A stretch of 64,000 nucleotides of DNA from Bifidobacterium tibiigranuli (GTDB taxonomy: Bacteria > Actinomycetota > Actinomycetes > Actinomycetales > Bifidobacteriaceae), in NCBI RefSeq assembly GCF_009371885.1, contig NZ_QLZA01000012.1:33448-97447 (forward strand), written 5' to 3'. Position numbers and translations under genes: made by a program. Below are positions 8,329 to 18,560 of this stretch, piece after piece. Every line of letters starts with the position of its first letter. Position 1 is the stretch's first letter. Under the pieces are notes generated by a model. It saw only the letters and a program-made list of their open reading frames with translations. It ran no database searches and was not told the DNA's origin.

Positions 8329-9270
8329 TCAGCGCTTCGCGGACCGCGTTTCCTTGTCGCTGGATTGCGCGGCTTGTGCGTCCTGTGCGGCTTCCGCCTC
8401 GCTTACTGTGCGCAGACGTTCGGCCAGCGGCGCGGTCTCGCTACCGTAGCGCTGGCCGAGAATGAAGGCGACAGCTCCGGCGACGAAAACAGCGATGGAG
8501 ACCCACACGTTGATGCGCACACCGAGGAACTCATGCGCGAAGTCGATGCGCAGGGCCTCTATCCAAGTGCGGCCTGCGGTGTACCACATCACGTACATGG
8601 TGAACTGCGAGCCGGCCTTAAGCGCATGCGCCGTCTTGCGACCGAGCCAGATGATGAGCGCCGCGCCGATGAGATTCCAGATCATCTCGTACAGGAAGGT
8701 CGGATGGAACAGGGTTCCGACTGGGCAGGACGCGCCGTCATAGCAGCGTTCGCTCTGCCCGATGGCGGTGCCGACATTGTTGAGCTTCAGGCCCCAAGGC
8801 AGTGTCGTCGGTGCGCCGTAGAGCTCCTGGTTGAACCAGTTGCCCAAGCGCCCGACCGCCTGCGCCACAAGCAGTGCCGGCGCGATGCTGTCGCCCAGCA
8901 ATGCCATCGGGTAGTGCTTGTGCCGGCACCAGGCCCATGCGGCTAGCCCGCCGAGGGCGACGCCGCCCCAGATGCCCAGGCCGCCGTTCCAGATGCGGAA
9001 CATGTCGACCCAATTGCCGGTGGGACCGAAGAAGCGCTCCGGCGTGGTGATGATGTGGTAGACCCTTGCGCCGATGATGCCGGCGGGCACGCTGCACAGC
9101 GTGATGTCGAGAATCTGATCGAAGTTGCCGCCCAGCTTCTTCCAGCGCACGGTGGTGATCCATACGGCCAGCACAACGCCGACGAGGATGCACAGCGCGT
9201 AGAAGTGAATCGGCCACGAGCCGATGATGAACTCGGAGACTGTAGGCGAAGGGATGTAGCTCAGCGTCAT
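8329..9270 (-). CDS. lgt: Prolipoprotein diacylglyceryl transferase
   Basis: Lgt moves a diacylglyceryl group from phosphatidylglycerol to the lipobox cysteine of prolipoproteins. The 313-residue protein has multiple membrane helices and the Lgt signature segment VGRLGNWFNQELYG, plus IWNGGLGIWGG. The C-terminal tail after the last helix is charged and Glu/Ala-rich. The ATG lies one base after the trpA stop, so it is coupled to the trp operon. Several lipobox proteins in the window are expected substrates, including the two substrate-binding proteins. Confidence 0.95.
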   Translation of the reverse strand: MTLSYIPSPTVSEFIIGSWPIHFYALCILVGVVLAVWITTVRWKKLGGNFDQILDITLCSVPAGIIGARVYHIITTPERFFGPTGNWVDMFRIWNGGLGIWGGVALGGLAAWAWCRHKHYPMALLGDSIAPALLVAQAVGRLGNWFNQELYGAPTTLPWGLKLNNVGTAIGQSERCYDGASCPVGTLFHPTFLYEMIWNLIGAALIIWLGRKTAHALKAGSQFTMYVMWYTAGRTWIEALRIDFAHEFLGVRINVWVSIAVFVAGAVAFILGQRYGSETAPLAERLRTVSEAEAAQDAQAAQSSDKETRSAKR

Positions 9271-9271
9271 A

Positions 9272-10207
9272 TCAGCGCCGGGCCTCGTGGATGCCCTTGG
9301 ACAGTGCCGCAGTCGTGGCCGCCAAAGCATCCAAGCCCTCATGCAGATCGCGCACCTTGGTGCCCGTATCGTCAAGCAGGGTATGCACGAGCGCCGAGCC
9401 GACGATGACGCCGTCGGCATAGGAGCCGACCTGCGCGCCCTGTTCGGGCGTGGACACGCCGATGCCGACGCAGACGTTGCTGGCGCCCGCCTGCCGGGTG
9501 CGGCGCACAAGCTCCTGCGGCGAAGCGCTGAGCGTCGCCCGTTCGCCGGTGACGCCCATGCGCGAGGCGGCGTAGACGAAGCCGCGCGCATGCCTGGCAA
9601 CCGCGGCGAGACGTTCGTCGCTGGAATCGGGCGAAACGAGGAAGATGCGATCCAGGCCGTGGCGCTGCGAGGCCTCGATCCACTCCCCTGCCTCATCGGG
9701 AATCAGATCCGGCGTGATAAGTCCTGCGCCGCCTGCCGCTTCGAACTCGGTGGCGAAGCGTTCGACGCCGTAATGGAAGATCAGGTTCCAGTAGCTCATG
9801 ATGAGTGGAATGGCACCAGCCTGAGCTACCGTGCGAACTGCCTCGAACACGCCTTCGAGGCGTTCGCCTTGGCCGATGGCAATCTGCGAAGCGGCCTGAA
9901 TCACCAGACCGTCCATGACGGGGTCAGAGTACGGCAGGCCGATTTCGACGATGTCGACGCCGTTCTCGACGATGCAGCGCAAGGCGTCCAGCGAGCCCTG
10001 AGCGTCGGGGAAGCCGTATGGCAGGTAGCCGATGAAGGCCGGCGTGTCCTTGGCCTTGAGATTCGCCAGCAGCGTTTCGGTCGGACTTGGCCGGTGGCTG
10101 ATGCCCAATGGTTGGAAATCAGCTTGGAAATCGGCCTGGGAGCCTACTTGACTGCCTGTCAAGGCGTTGGACTGGACGTTGTCTGTGCGTATTGCGGTCA
10201 TAATCAT
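9272..10207 (-). CDS. trpA: Tryptophan synthase alpha subunit
   Basis: TrpA cleaves indole-3-glycerol phosphate to indole and glyceraldehyde-3-phosphate. The catalytic pair is E88 (VEIG) and D99 (MDG) in [14 protein letters not shown]. The 311-residue protein has an extra N-terminal tail of about 40 residues with a local QADF repeat before the barrel starts near THETLL-like TETLLANL. The start overlaps the trpCB stop as ATGA; a second ATG two codons in is possible. It is followed after one base by lgt. The beta subunit partner is the C-terminal half of the preceding fusion protein. Confidence 0.95.
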   Translation of the reverse strand: MIMTAIRTDNVQSNALTGSQVGSQADFQADFQPLGISHRPSPTETLLANLKAKDTPAFIGYLPYGFPDAQGSLDALRCIVENGVDIVEIGLPYSDPVMDGLVIQAASQIAIGQGERLEGVFEAVRTVAQAGAIPLIMSYWNLIFHYGVERFATEFEAAGGAGLITPDLIPDEAGEWIEASQRHGLDRIFLVSPDSSDERLAAVARHARGFVYAASRMGVTGERATLSASPQELVRRTRQAGASNVCVGIGVSTPEQGAQVGSYADGVIVGSALVHTLLDDTGTKVRDLHEGLDALAATTAALSKGIHEARR

Positions 10208-12339
10208 TCCCCATCCGTGCTGTTCTGCTCGGCAGCGCCGTCCGTAGCCGTGTTATCGGACGATGTGCCATGCGCGCCGTTGGCTTCCAAAGCCTTGCTC
10301 TGCTCGTCGGTCAGGTAGCCGAACCATTTGCCGGCCGTGGCCACATCCTTGTCTCCGCGCCCGGAGATGTTGATGAGCATCACCGGATTGCTGTAGCCCT
10401 TCGCCTTCAGGTCGGCGGCGGCCTTGTACGCGCCGGCGAGGGCGTGGGAGCTTTCGATGGCGGGGATGATGCCCTCGGTCTCGCACAGATCCTTGAAGGC
10501 GCTCATCGCCTCGTCGTCGGTGGCCCAGGAGTAGTTGACCCGGCCGATGTCCTTGAGCCAGGAGTGCTCGGGGCCGACCGAAGCGTAGTCCAAGCCTGCG
10601 GAAATCGAGTAGGTGTCAAGGGTCTGGCCTTCCTTGTCCTCAAGCAGATAGGAGCGCGTGCCTTGGAACATGCCGACCTCACCGGTGCCCGGCGCGAACC
10701 TGATCGCGTGCTCACCGGATTCCGGCCCGTTGCCGCCCGCTTCGTAGCCGTAGAGGTTCACGCGGTCATCGTCAAGGAAGGCGTTCATGACACCGATGGC
10801 GTTCGAGCCGCCGCCTACGCAGGCGCATACCGCGTCAGGATGGTCGATGCCGTACTCCTCGTTCAGCTGGCGCTTGGCTTCCTCGCCGATGATCTTCTGG
10901 AAGTCGCGCACCATCGAGGGGAAGGGATGGGGGCCGGCGACCGTGCCCAGCAGGTAATGCGTGTTCTCGACGTTGGTGACCCAGTCGCGCAGCGCCTCGT
11001 TGATGGCGTCCTTCAGGATTCGCGTGCCTTGCGTCACTTCGACGACCTCGGCGCCGAGCAGCCGCATTCTGGCGACGTTCAGCGCCTGCCTGCGGGCATC
11101 GATCTGGCCCATGTAGATGCGGCATTTGAGGCCGAACAGGGCGCATACGGTCGCCGTGGCCACGCCGTGCTGGCCGGCTCCGGTCTCGGCGATGACGCGG
11201 GTCTTGCCCATGCGCTTGACAAGCAGGGCCTGGCCGAGCGCGTTGTTGATCTTGTGCGCGCCGGTATGGTTGAGATCCTCGCGCTTGAGGAACACCCGCG
11301 CGTTCAGACCGGTTTTGTCCTTGATGCGCCCGGCGAAGCGCGGAGCTTCGGTCAGCGAGGAGGGCCTGCCGACATACTGGCGGTTGAGCCGGGCGAATTC
11401 CTTGTGGAACTCCGGGTCGGCCTTGGCGGCGGTGTAGACGGATTCAAGCTCGTCCAGCGCTCCCACCAGCGCCTCGGGGACGTAGCGGCCGCCGAACTGG
11501 CCGAAGTACGGCCCTTCATGCGTGGACAGCGGACGCTGCTCGGAGGCCTTGACCCGGGTTCCGGCGGCGGCCAGCGCGTGCACGGCCTCCTCGTGGTCGT
11601 CGGCTGTGGCGACGCCTTCGCCCACCAGCACGGCGTCGGCTCCGGCGCGGGCGTAGCCATCGACTTCAACGCTGCCGAAGACGCCGGACTCCGCCACGCG
11701 GATGACGTTGCTGGGCAGGTCGGCGGCCAGCTCGCCGTAGGTGGACACATCGACGTGCAGGTTCTTGAGGTTTCTGGCGTTGATGCCGATGACGGTGGCC
11801 CCAATGGCTACCGCGCGGGCGATCTCTTCGCGGTTATGCGCCTCCACCAGCACGGTCATGCCCAGTGACTCGGAGAGCTTGAGCAGCCGGGAAAGCGTGT
11901 CGTCATCGAGTGCGGCGACAATGAGCAGCACGATGTCGGCGCCATGCGCGCGCGACTCCCAGACCATGTACTCGTTGACCATGAAATCCTTGCGCAGCAG
12001 TGGGATATGCACCGCGGCGCGCACCTGATCGAAGTCGTCAAGCGAGCCGAGGAAGCGCCGCTTTTCGGTCAGCACGGATATCGCGCTGGCACCGCCGGAC
12101 TCGTATTGCTGTGCCAAGGCAGCCGGATCGGGGATGTCACCCAGATAGCCTTTGGACGGCGAAGCACGTTTGATTTCGGCGATGACGGGCACGCCGTCCT
12201 CACGCTTGAGCCATCGGCGCGCGTCGATGGGCGCCGGAGCGTCGGCGGCAATTCTCTTGATTGCCTCAAGGGGCACGACGCGCTCACGCGCCTGCTGATC
12301 CTCGAGTGCTCCCGCCACCAACTCGTCAAGTACGGACAT
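10204..12339 (-). CDS. trpCB: Fused indole-3-glycerol phosphate synthase and tryptophan synthase beta
   Basis: The 711-residue protein joins two enzymes. Residues 1 to about 260 are indole-glycerol phosphate synthase, with [11 protein letters not shown] (54-64) and LLRKDF (114-119). Residues from about 272 are TrpB, with the PLP lysine K363 in [10 protein letters not shown]385 in AETGAGQHG and GGGSNAIG. The C-terminal 20 residues are a polar tail. The two halves meet in a short Lys/Ala linker with no stop or start. The enzymes act in sequence either side of TrpA, so channelling is plausible (inference). The ATG follows GGAAAGGGTTACT. It overlaps trpA by 4 nt. The fusion is the usual form in bifidobacteria as I recall it. 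Confidence 0.95.
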   Translation of the reverse strand: MSVLDELVAGALEDQQARERVVPLEAIKRIAADAPAPIDARRWLKREDGVPVIAEIKRASPSKGYLGDIPDPAALAQQYESGGASAISVLTEKRRFLGSLDDFDQVRAAVHIPLLRKDFMVNEYMVWESRAHGADIVLLIVAALDDDTLSRLLKLSESLGMTVLVEAHNREEIARAVAIGATVIGINARNLKNLHVDVSTYGELAADLPSNVIRVAESGVFGSVEVDGYARAGADAVLVGEGVATADDHEEAVHALAAAGTRVKASEQRPLSTHEGPYFGQFGGRYVPEALVGALDELESVYTAAKADPEFHKEFARLNRQYVGRPSSLTEAPRFAGRIKDKTGLNARVFLKREDLNHTGAHKINNALGQALLVKRMGKTRVIAETGAGQHGVATATVCALFGLKCRIYMGQIDARRQALNVARMRLLGAEVVEVTQGTRILKDAINEALRDWVTNVENTHYLLGTVAGPHPFPSMVRDFQKIIGEEAKRQLNEEYGIDHPDAVCACVGGGSNAIGVMNAFLDDDRVNLYGYEAGGNGPESGEHAIRFAPGTGEVGMFQGTRSYLLEDKEGQTLDTYSISAGLDYASVGPEHSWLKDIGRVNYSWATDDEAMSAFKDLCETEGIIPAIESSHALAGAYKAAADLKAKGYSNPVMLINISGRGDKDVATAGKWFGYLTDEQSKALEANGAHGTSSDNTATDGAAEQNSTDGE

Positions 12340-12395
12340 AGTAACCCTTTCCGATGGTTGTCATACGTCACTGTAGCAATGTCTGTGCCCAGCGC

Positions 12396-13958
12396 CTACG
12401 CCTGCACGTTGCGCAGCTGCGCCGCAAGCTGGATGGCCTCCACGCTGGCCTCTGCCTTGTTGCGCGTCTCCTGCCATTCCTGCGCGGGCACCGAGTCGAG
12501 CACAATGCCCGCACCGGCCTGCACCGAAGCCTCATGATCGCACAGGTACGCCGTGCGGATGGCGATAGCCATATCCATGTTGCCCGAGAAGTCGAAGTAG
12601 CCGACGGTGCCGCCGTAGATACCTCGGTCGGCGGGCTCCAATTCATCAATGATCTCGATGGCGCGCGGCTTGGGCGCCCCTGAAAGCGTGCCTGCGGGGA
12701 AGGCCGACATGAACACGTCGAAGGCGCTCATGCCCTGTGCGACGCGGCCGGTGACCGTGGAGCAGATATGCATGATATGGCTGAAGCGCTTGATGTTCAT
12801 CAGCGACACCACTTCGACGCTCTGCGGCTCGCAGACGCGGCTCAGATCATTGCGCGAGAGATCGACCAGCATGATGTGCTCGCTGCGCTCCTTGGGGTCG
12901 GCCAGCAGCTCCTTGGCCAGCCGCTCGTCCTCCTCGATCGTCTTGCCACGCGGCCTGGAACCGGCTATCGGGAAGGTGACGGCCTTGCCGTCATCGACTT
13001 TGATAAGCGTCTCCGGGCTGGAACCGATCACGTTGAAATTCCGGCCCTGCGCATCGGTCAACGCCAGGAAATACATGTAGGGGCTGGGATTGAGCGTGCG
13101 CAGCACCCGATAGACGTCGAAGGGGCCGGCCGGCGAATCGATTTCAAGCCGCTGCGAAATCACGACCTGGAACACGTCACCGTCCACGATATGCCGCTTG
13201 GCAGCCTCTACAGCTTGCTCATACGTGCCGCGTTCGCTGCGGAAGCGCAGCTCGGGCTGCTTCCCGCTATCGTCAAGCACGCTGACCTTCGACTCTCCGG
13301 CAGCGGGCGTCGCAGTGGCGCGCTGCATCGCGTCCAGCCGCGCCAAAGCGCCGTCATAGGCGGCATCTGCTCGGGTCGGGCGGTCGTCCATATTAACCGC
13401 ATTGGCGATAAGCCATACGGACCCGGTCAGATGGTCCACCACCGCCAGATCGGTGGCCAGCGCGAGCACCAGCTCCGACTGCGGGGTCTCCACAGGGGCC
13501 TGGGCACGCAGCGTCGGCTCCCAGTGGCGCAGCGCGTCCCAGCCGACTGAGCCGACCAGACCGCCCGTCAGATTCGGCAGCCCGGCGATGTTCGGCGCCT
13601 TGAGCGTGCGCAGCACGGCGTGCGCCACTTCGAGCACGTCACCGTGCAGCGGTATGCCCGCTGGGACCTTGCCCAGCCAATCGGCCTGGCCGTCGTTCGA
13701 GCGCAGCTGCGCCATCGAATTCACGCCGATGAAACTGTATCTGCTCCACGAACCACCGTATTCCGCGGATTCGAGGATGAAGGTGCCGCTACGCCCCCCT
13801 GCGAGCCGCCCGTAGAGGCCGACCGGGGTGAGCGAGTCGGCCAGCAGCCGGCGCACGATAGGAATAATGCGGTACCCTTTGTCGGCCAGCTCGTGGAATT
13901 CCTCACGGCTGGGCCATGTGCCGCCCCATTGCAGATGCTCGACGCTGCATGGCTTCAT
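12396..13958 (-). CDS. trpE: Anthranilate synthase component I
   Basis: This 520-residue chorismate-utilising enzyme makes anthranilate with ammonia supplied by TrpG. The C-terminal catalytic domain shows [44 protein letters not shown] and [14 protein letters not shown]. The feedback site is expected in the N-terminal region near LLESAE-like [10 protein letters not shown]. TrpG and TrpD are absent from the window, so the pathway genes are scattered. The start overlaps the hisI stop as ATGA. It precedes trpCB with a gap of about 56 nt that shows no leader peptide or attenuator. Confidence 0.95.
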   Translation of the reverse strand: MKPCSVEHLQWGGTWPSREEFHELADKGYRIIPIVRRLLADSLTPVGLYGRLAGGRSGTFILESAEYGGSWSRYSFIGVNSMAQLRSNDGQADWLGKVPAGIPLHGDVLEVAHAVLRTLKAPNIAGLPNLTGGLVGSVGWDALRHWEPTLRAQAPVETPQSELVLALATDLAVVDHLTGSVWLIANAVNMDDRPTRADAAYDGALARLDAMQRATATPAAGESKVSVLDDSGKQPELRFRSERGTYEQAVEAAKRHIVDGDVFQVVISQRLEIDSPAGPFDVYRVLRTLNPSPYMYFLALTDAQGRNFNVIGSSPETLIKVDDGKAVTFPIAGSRPRGKTIEEDERLAKELLADPKERSEHIMLVDLSRNDLSRVCEPQSVEVVSLMNIKRFSHIMHICSTVTGRVAQGMSAFDVFMSAFPAGTLSGAPKPRAIEIIDELEPADRGIYGGTVGYFDFSGNMDMAIAIRTAYLCDHEASVQAGAGIVLDSVPAQEWQETRNKAEASVEAIQLAAQLRNVQA

Positions 13959-14461
13959 CGTTTCATCTCCATTTCCAGGGCATGTGCCTGCCCTGCGGTT
14001 GTGCGCGCAATATTTGGCGTTTCCGACGCTTCGATTTCAGCAGCTTCGACCGGTCCGATCACAACGGGCAGCGGCCCACCGGCGTCAAAGCAGCTGCGTG
14101 CGCCGGTGTGGCAGGCGGCTCCGATCTGCTCGACCTGAATCAGCAACGCGTCGCCGTCGCAGTCAATGGCAGCGCCTTTGACATACTGCACGTGGCCGGA
14201 AGTATCACCTTTGCGCCAGTATTCCTGCCGTGAGCGCGACCAGAAGGTCACTCTGCCCGTCGTCAGCGTCCTGTGCAGCGCTTCGTCGTTCATATAGCCG
14301 ACCATCAGCACCTCATGCGTGTCGTACTGCTGGATGACGGCTGCCACCAGTCCCTTGTTGTCGCGCTTGAGCCGCGCGGCGATGCGCGGGTCCAAGTGGC
14401 CTTCGTTGCTGTACGCCGTATCCGATTCCACTGTGCCTGTTTCCACCGTGTCTGCTCCCAT
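13955..14461 (-). CDS. hisI: Phosphoribosyl-AMP cyclohydrolase
   Basis: HisI opens the purine ring of phosphoribosyl-AMP, the third histidine step. The metal and active-site residues are visible: [17 protein letters not shown] (74-90), D100-C101-D102 with D104, C117 in AACHTG and C124 in ARSCF. The 168-residue length includes an acidic, Thr/Glu-rich N-terminus and a tail of about 30 residues. The ATG after GAGGCGATT is chosen; a longer start 75 nt upstream lacks a ribosome binding site. It sits between hisF and trpE, with a 4-nt overlap to trpE. Confidence 0.92.
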   Translation of the reverse strand: MGADTVETGTVESDTAYSNEGHLDPRIAARLKRDNKGLVAAVIQQYDTHEVLMVGYMNDEALHRTLTTGRVTFWSRSRQEYWRKGDTSGHVQYVKGAAIDCDGDALLIQVEQIGAACHTGARSCFDAGGPLPVVIGPVEAAEIEASETPNIARTTAGQAHALEMEMKR

Positions 14462-14580
14462 AATCGCCTCACATCCTCTTCCCTGTTGTCCTCGTTCGCC
14501 ACAGCGCCCGTTCCCGGGCTGCGTGGCATCCGGCACTCACCCTATCGCGATGCGGTCTCGCGCTGCACGCAACGGGTCGA

Positions 14581-15351
14581 TTATCTGACGAGATACCCTG
14601 CCCGGCGCAGTTCGTCCTTGACCTCACGGATGCTGGTCTTGCCGTAATGGAAGATCGAGGCGGCGAGCACGGCGTCCGCACCTGCATCGATAGCCGGCGG
14701 GAAGTCCTTGACGCCGCCCGCTCCCCCGCTGGCGATGATTGGAATCGACACCTCGCGGCGCATGGCCCGAATCATCTCCAGATCGAAGCCCTGCTCGGTG
14801 CCGTCCGCGTCCATCGAATTGAGCAGCACCTCGCCGGCGCCCAGCTCCTGCGCCCGCTTGGCCCACCACACCGCATCGATGCCGGTGGACTGCCGCCCGC
14901 CCATCGTGGTGACTTCATAACCTGACTCGGTATGGCTTTCGCCACGTTCGCGCCGCGCATCGACCGACAGCACAAGCACCTGATTACCGAAGCGCTGCGC
15001 CACTTTGCTGATAAGCGTGGGATCGTTGATCGCGGCGGTGTTCACGCTGATCTTGTCCGCGCCGCAGCGCAGCAGCGAATCGACATCCTCGACCGCGCGC
15101 ACGCCGCCGCCGACCGTCAGCGGTATGAACAGCTGCTCGGCGGTGCGCCCCACGACGTCGACCATCGTCTGGCGATGCCCGCTGGAAGCCGTGACATCGA
15201 GGAAGGTGAGCTCGTCGGCACCCTGCCGGTAGTACTCGGCAGCAAGTTCAACCGGATCGCCGGCATCGCGCAGATGCTCGAAATGCACGCCTTTGACCAC
15301 GCGCCCTTCATCGACGTCCAGACATGGGATGACCCGCACAGCCAAAGACAT
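14581..15351 (-). CDS. hisF: Imidazole glycerol phosphate synthase cyclase subunit
   Basis: This 256-residue TIM barrel begins [20 protein letters not shown], with the catalytic aspartate D12. A second catalytic aspartate lies in [15 protein letters not shown], and [10 protein letters not shown] marks a phosphate loop. It works with HisH (not in the window) to form imidazole glycerol phosphate and AICAR. AGGAG lies 5 nt before the ATG. It is the first gene after a plausible promoter (TTGACC, 16 bp, TAGATA) and so probably leads the hisF-hisI-trpE-trpCB-trpA-lgt transcript. Confidence 0.95.
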   Translation of the reverse strand: MSLAVRVIPCLDVDEGRVVKGVHFEHLRDAGDPVELAAEYYRQGADELTFLDVTASSGHRQTMVDVVGRTAEQLFIPLTVGGGVRAVEDVDSLLRCGADKISVNTAAINDPTLISKVAQRFGNQVLVLSVDARRERGESHTESGYEVTTMGGRQSTGIDAVWWAKRAQELGAGEVLLNSMDADGTEQGFDLEMIRAMRREVSIPIIASGGAGGVKDFPPAIDAGADAVLAASIFHYGKTSIREVKDELRRAGYLVR

Positions 15352-15383
15352 TGCAACTCCTGTTCACAGCCAGCTTGTTCGTC

Positions 15384-15411
15384 TATCTAGGGTAGCGGCC
15401 CCCGAGGTCAA
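15384..15411 (-). promoter_or_regulatory. Candidate sigma-70-type promoter of hisF
   Basis: Read on the minus strand, TTGACC and TAGATA are separated by 16 bp, about 30 nt upstream of the hisF start codon. The match is good and the position suits a primary-sigma promoter driving the mixed his-trp-lgt operon. No palindromic operator or Trp-rich leader peptide lies between it and hisF. Confidence 0.45.
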
Positions 15412-15462
15412 GCATGTATCCGCTACTCGGATTGTCGCTCAAGGACCCTGTCGTTGGAATAC

Positions 15463-16719
15463 TCAGCGATGCAAGGCAGCCGATTCGGTCCGCAGATTCT
15501 TCGCCGCCAACTGCCCGCAGGCGCCGTCGATATCGGAGCCGCGCGTGTCGCGCAGCGTCGCCGCGATGCCCGCACGGTGCAGAATATCGAGGAACTGCCG
15601 TTCGTCTTCGGGTTTCGAAGCCGTCCAGCGCGAGCCCTCGATGGGGTTGAGCGGAATAGGATTGACATGCGCCCAGTCATCGCCGTAATGGTTCAGCCGC
15701 TTCGCCAGCTCGCGGGCATGCTCGGCCTGATCGTTGATGCCGCGCATAAGCGCGTATTCGATACTGACGCGCCGCTTGCTGGTCAGGTAATACGCGTGCG
15801 CGGCGTCAAGCACCTTCGTGGTGTTGAAGCGCTTGTTCATCGGCACCAGCTCGTCGCGCAGCGTGTCGGTCGGGGCATGCAGGGAGACGGCGAGGCGGAC
15901 GGGAAGGCCTTCCTTGGCCAGCTTGTTGATGCCGGGCACCACGCCCACCGTGGAGACGGTGATGTTGCGCGCGGAGATGCCGAAGCCTTCCGGCGGCAGG
16001 GCGCTCATCTGGCGCACGGCGGCGATCACGGAACGGTAGTTGCCCATCGGCTCGCCCATGCCCATGAAGACCACGTTGCTCAGGCGCCCCGGCCCGCCGG
16101 CGATGTCGCCGTCACGCATGGCCTTGGCGGCGATGCGCACCTGTTCGAGGATCTCGCCTGTGGACATGTTGCGCGTCAGGCCCAGCTGCCCGGTCGCGCA
16201 GAAGGGACAGCCCATGCCGCAGCCCACCTGGCTGGATATGCATAGCGTGGTGCGCTTGGGATAGCGCATGAGCACCGATTCGATGCGGGCGCCGTCGAAC
16301 AGCTCCCACAATGTCTTCACGGTGGTTCCCTCATCGGCGGTCTGCCGCGTGGCCTCGCTGATCAGCGTCGGGAAGAATGCGCTGCGCGCGCCTGCGCGCA
16401 TATCCGCCGGAAAGTCGGAGAACTGCTCCGTGTCGGTATCGAAGTGCGCGAAGTAATGATTCGCCAGCTGCTTGACGCGGAAGGGCTGCATGCCGAGTTG
16501 CTGCGCGGCCTCGCTGCGCTGTTCGGCGCTCATATCCACCAGGTGCAGCGGCGGCTTGCCGCGGCGCGCATGGTCCTTGGCCAGCACATCGCGGAACGCG
16601 CCCGTGGTGCCTCCTGGCGTGATGCCGCTGGATGCCGCGTCATGCAGCGCAGCGTCTTGCGCTATCTCGTCGTTGCTCGTGGTCTTTTCACTCATTGTCA
16701 CCACATTGCTCATTGTCAT
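15463..16719 (-). CDS. rlmN: Dual-specificity 23S rRNA/tRNA adenine-C2 methyltransferase
   Basis: This radical SAM enzyme methylates A2503 of 23S rRNA and A37 of some tRNAs. The iron-sulfur motif is C167-x3-C171-x2-C174 (CGMGCPFC), followed by NVVFMGMGEPMGNY and AVSLHAPTD. The C-terminal catalytic cysteine lies in GSDIDGACGQLA. The 418-residue length includes an N-terminal extension of about 55 polar residues. It follows cdsA by about 34 nt. Two in-frame ATGs lie two codons apart at the start; either could be used. Confidence 0.95.
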   Translation of the reverse strand: MTMSNVVTMSEKTTSNDEIAQDAALHDAASSGITPGGTTGAFRDVLAKDHARRGKPPLHLVDMSAEQRSEAAQQLGMQPFRVKQLANHYFAHFDTDTEQFSDFPADMRAGARSAFFPTLISEATRQTADEGTTVKTLWELFDGARIESVLMRYPKRTTLCISSQVGCGMGCPFCATGQLGLTRNMSTGEILEQVRIAAKAMRDGDIAGGPGRLSNVVFMGMGEPMGNYRSVIAAVRQMSALPPEGFGISARNITVSTVGVVPGINKLAKEGLPVRLAVSLHAPTDTLRDELVPMNKRFNTTKVLDAAHAYYLTSKRRVSIEYALMRGINDQAEHARELAKRLNHYGDDWAHVNPIPLNPIEGSRWTASKPEDERQFLDILHRAGIAATLRDTRGSDIDGACGQLAAKNLRTESAALHR

Positions 16720-16753
16720 ATGCCTATGCCTTTGTCGTTAAAGTCCCGTGTCG

Positions 16754-17713
16754 TTAGAGTCCCGTAGCCCATAGCAGCGCCGCGAGGAAGGGCGCGCACA
16801 GCAGAATCGAATCGACCCGGTCCATCACGCCGCCGTGGCCCTTGAGCAGATGGCCCATGTCCTTGATGCCGATGTCGCGCTTGAGCATCGAAGCGCACAA
16901 GTCGCCGAAGGTGCCGACGATGCCGACGACCGCACCCATGACGATCGGCACCCACCATCGCGTGGACCACAGTGCCGGGTAGGTGAAGGCGAAGATGACA
17001 TAGGCGCCGATGATCGAGAACAGAATCGACCCCAGCAGCCCCTCGACTGATTTCTTCGGGGAGATGCGCGGCGAAAGCTTGTGCTTGCCCAGCCAGGCCC
17101 CAGCGAACAATCCGCCGGTGTCGCTGATGGCCGGGAGGAACACCACGATGATGGCGTGGGCCACAGGGTGGTCGTTGAAGGTCAGCGGCAGCACGATGCA
17201 TGAGGCGAGCAGCGGAATGTACAGCACGGTGAAGATCGACACGGCGACATCGTCAAGCCGATTCACCTGCCTCGGTGCAAACTCAAGCGGAGCTGCGGCA
17301 GTCGAAGCCGTTTTGTTCGCGGCGGCAGCCGCCAGTCGTGCGCCCGCCGGGAAGTCGAAGCTCGCCCCAATGGCGATCAGCGGCAGGGACGCGGCGATAC
17401 AGACGGCGGCAGCCAGGATATGACGGTCGGCGTAATAGGCGGCCAGCAGCGTGATGCTGGAACTCAGCACCATAAGCACCAGTGGAAAACGCAGCTGGGC
17501 TGCGGCGAAATCGACGCGCAGCTCCCACAGCGCGAGAATCATGAATACGACGATAAGCACGACGAAGGCATCGATGCGAATGAGCAGGCACGCCAGAATC
17601 AGCACGATCAGCACGACGGCAGTGGCCACCGCCTGCGGCATGTTGCGCCCGGTCTTCTTGTTGATGTCCTGCAGCGCCTCTTCGGCTTCGCTGCCACGAT
17701 GTCCTGTATGCAT
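16754..17713 (-). CDS. cdsA: Phosphatidate cytidylyltransferase
   Basis: CdsA makes CDP-diacylglycerol from phosphatidic acid and CTP, the precursor of PgsA. The C-terminal signature SMLKRDIGIKDMGHLLKGHG and the following GVMDR fit the family pattern. About eight membrane helices are predicted, with a polar Ala-rich loop near the middle (AAAANKTASTAAAP). The ATG 9 nt after AAGG is preferred over one 6 nt upstream that touches the ribosome binding site. It is followed by rlmN and preceded by frr at about 40 nt, probably one transcript. Confidence 0.93.
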   Translation of the reverse strand: MHTGHRGSEAEEALQDINKKTGRNMPQAVATAVVLIVLILACLLIRIDAFVVLIVVFMILALWELRVDFAAAQLRFPLVLMVLSSSITLLAAYYADRHILAAAVCIAASLPLIAIGASFDFPAGARLAAAAANKTASTAAAPLEFAPRQVNRLDDVAVSIFTVLYIPLLASCIVLPLTFNDHPVAHAIIVVFLPAISDTGGLFAGAWLGKHKLSPRISPKKSVEGLLGSILFSIIGAYVIFAFTYPALWSTRWWVPIVMGAVVGIVGTFGDLCASMLKRDIGIKDMGHLLKGHGGVMDRVDSILLCAPFLAALLWATGL

Positions 17714-17754
17714 CCGCATCCTTATCGCCTGAAGGTGATGGTGAGCCGAACGGC

Positions 17755-18309
17755 TCAGACCTCCATGATCTCCTTCTGCTTGCCCTCAAGCAGAGCGTCA
17801 AGCTCCTCGGTGGTCTTCTTGGTGACCTTGTCGAGCTCCTTGAGCAGGCGGTCGCCTTCATCCTCGCCCATATCGCCGTCCTTGACGGCCTTGTCGATGG
17901 ATTCCTTGGCCTTGCGGCGGATGTTGCGCACCGCCACCTTGCCGTCTTCGGCCTTGGTCTTAGCGAGCTTGACGTAATCCTTGCGGCGGTCCTCGGTCAG
18001 CTCCGGCATCGTCACGCGGATAACATTGCCATCGCGGCGCGGGCTGACGCCGAGATCCGAATCGCGGATGGCCTTCTCAACGGCATTCGCCTGGGAAGGG
18101 TCGAAGGGGGTGATCGACAGCGTGCGCGGCTCAGGCACGCCAATCGTGGCGACTCCCTTGATGGGCGTGGGCGCTCCATAGTAGTCGACCATCAGGCCGT
18201 TGAGCAGCGCCGGATTGGCGCGCCCGGTGCGGATGCCCGAGAAGTTCTCCTTGGTGGCTTCGACGGATTTGCCCATCTGGGCGCTTGCTTGATCGATGAC
18301 GGATGCCAT
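17755..18309 (-). CDS. frr: Ribosome recycling factor
   Basis: The 184-residue protein splits post-termination ribosomes together with EF-G. It starts ASVIDQASAQMGKSVEATKENF and includes IRTGRANPALL and the C-terminal helix LDKVTKKTTEELDALLEGK. The length is standard. The ATG follows AGGAGTGAAC. The 250 nt upstream to pyrH holds its promoter region but no clear hairpin. Confidence 0.96.
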   Translation of the reverse strand: MASVIDQASAQMGKSVEATKENFSGIRTGRANPALLNGLMVDYYGAPTPIKGVATIGVPEPRTLSITPFDPSQANAVEKAIRDSDLGVSPRRDGNVIRVTMPELTEDRRKDYVKLAKTKAEDGKVAVRNIRRKAKESIDKAVKDGDMGEDEGDRLLKELDKVTKKTTEELDALLEGKQKEIMEV

Positions 18310-18560
18310 GTTCACTCCTTGTGTATTTCTCTGACGGTTCGTGAGATCCGAATCCCATTGGGATGCGTCCTCGTTGCCGTATTGCGTGCTGCCGTTTTCA
18401 CAATCAGTCGACACTCATCAACACTAGTCGTTGTTGCGGGCGGACTCGTGGACGCGGACGGCAACCGTATGCCTGCACGGCATTATTCGGCGTTATTTTC
18501 GCTTATTTCCGTTTATTCTGGCGATTGCAACAACGATTTGCAATATCGCTACCCATCCTG

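Noticed and set aside
8329..9696. Longer lgt reading frame with about 140 extra N-terminal residues
   Set aside because: The extra part is an Arg/Ser/Pro-rich shadow of trpA in another frame. The ATG one base after the trpA stop gives the standard Lgt start.
12340..12395. Trp attenuator between trpE and trpCB or upstream of trpE
   Set aside because: Neither gap holds a Trp-rich leader ORF or alternative hairpins; trpE overlaps hisI directly.
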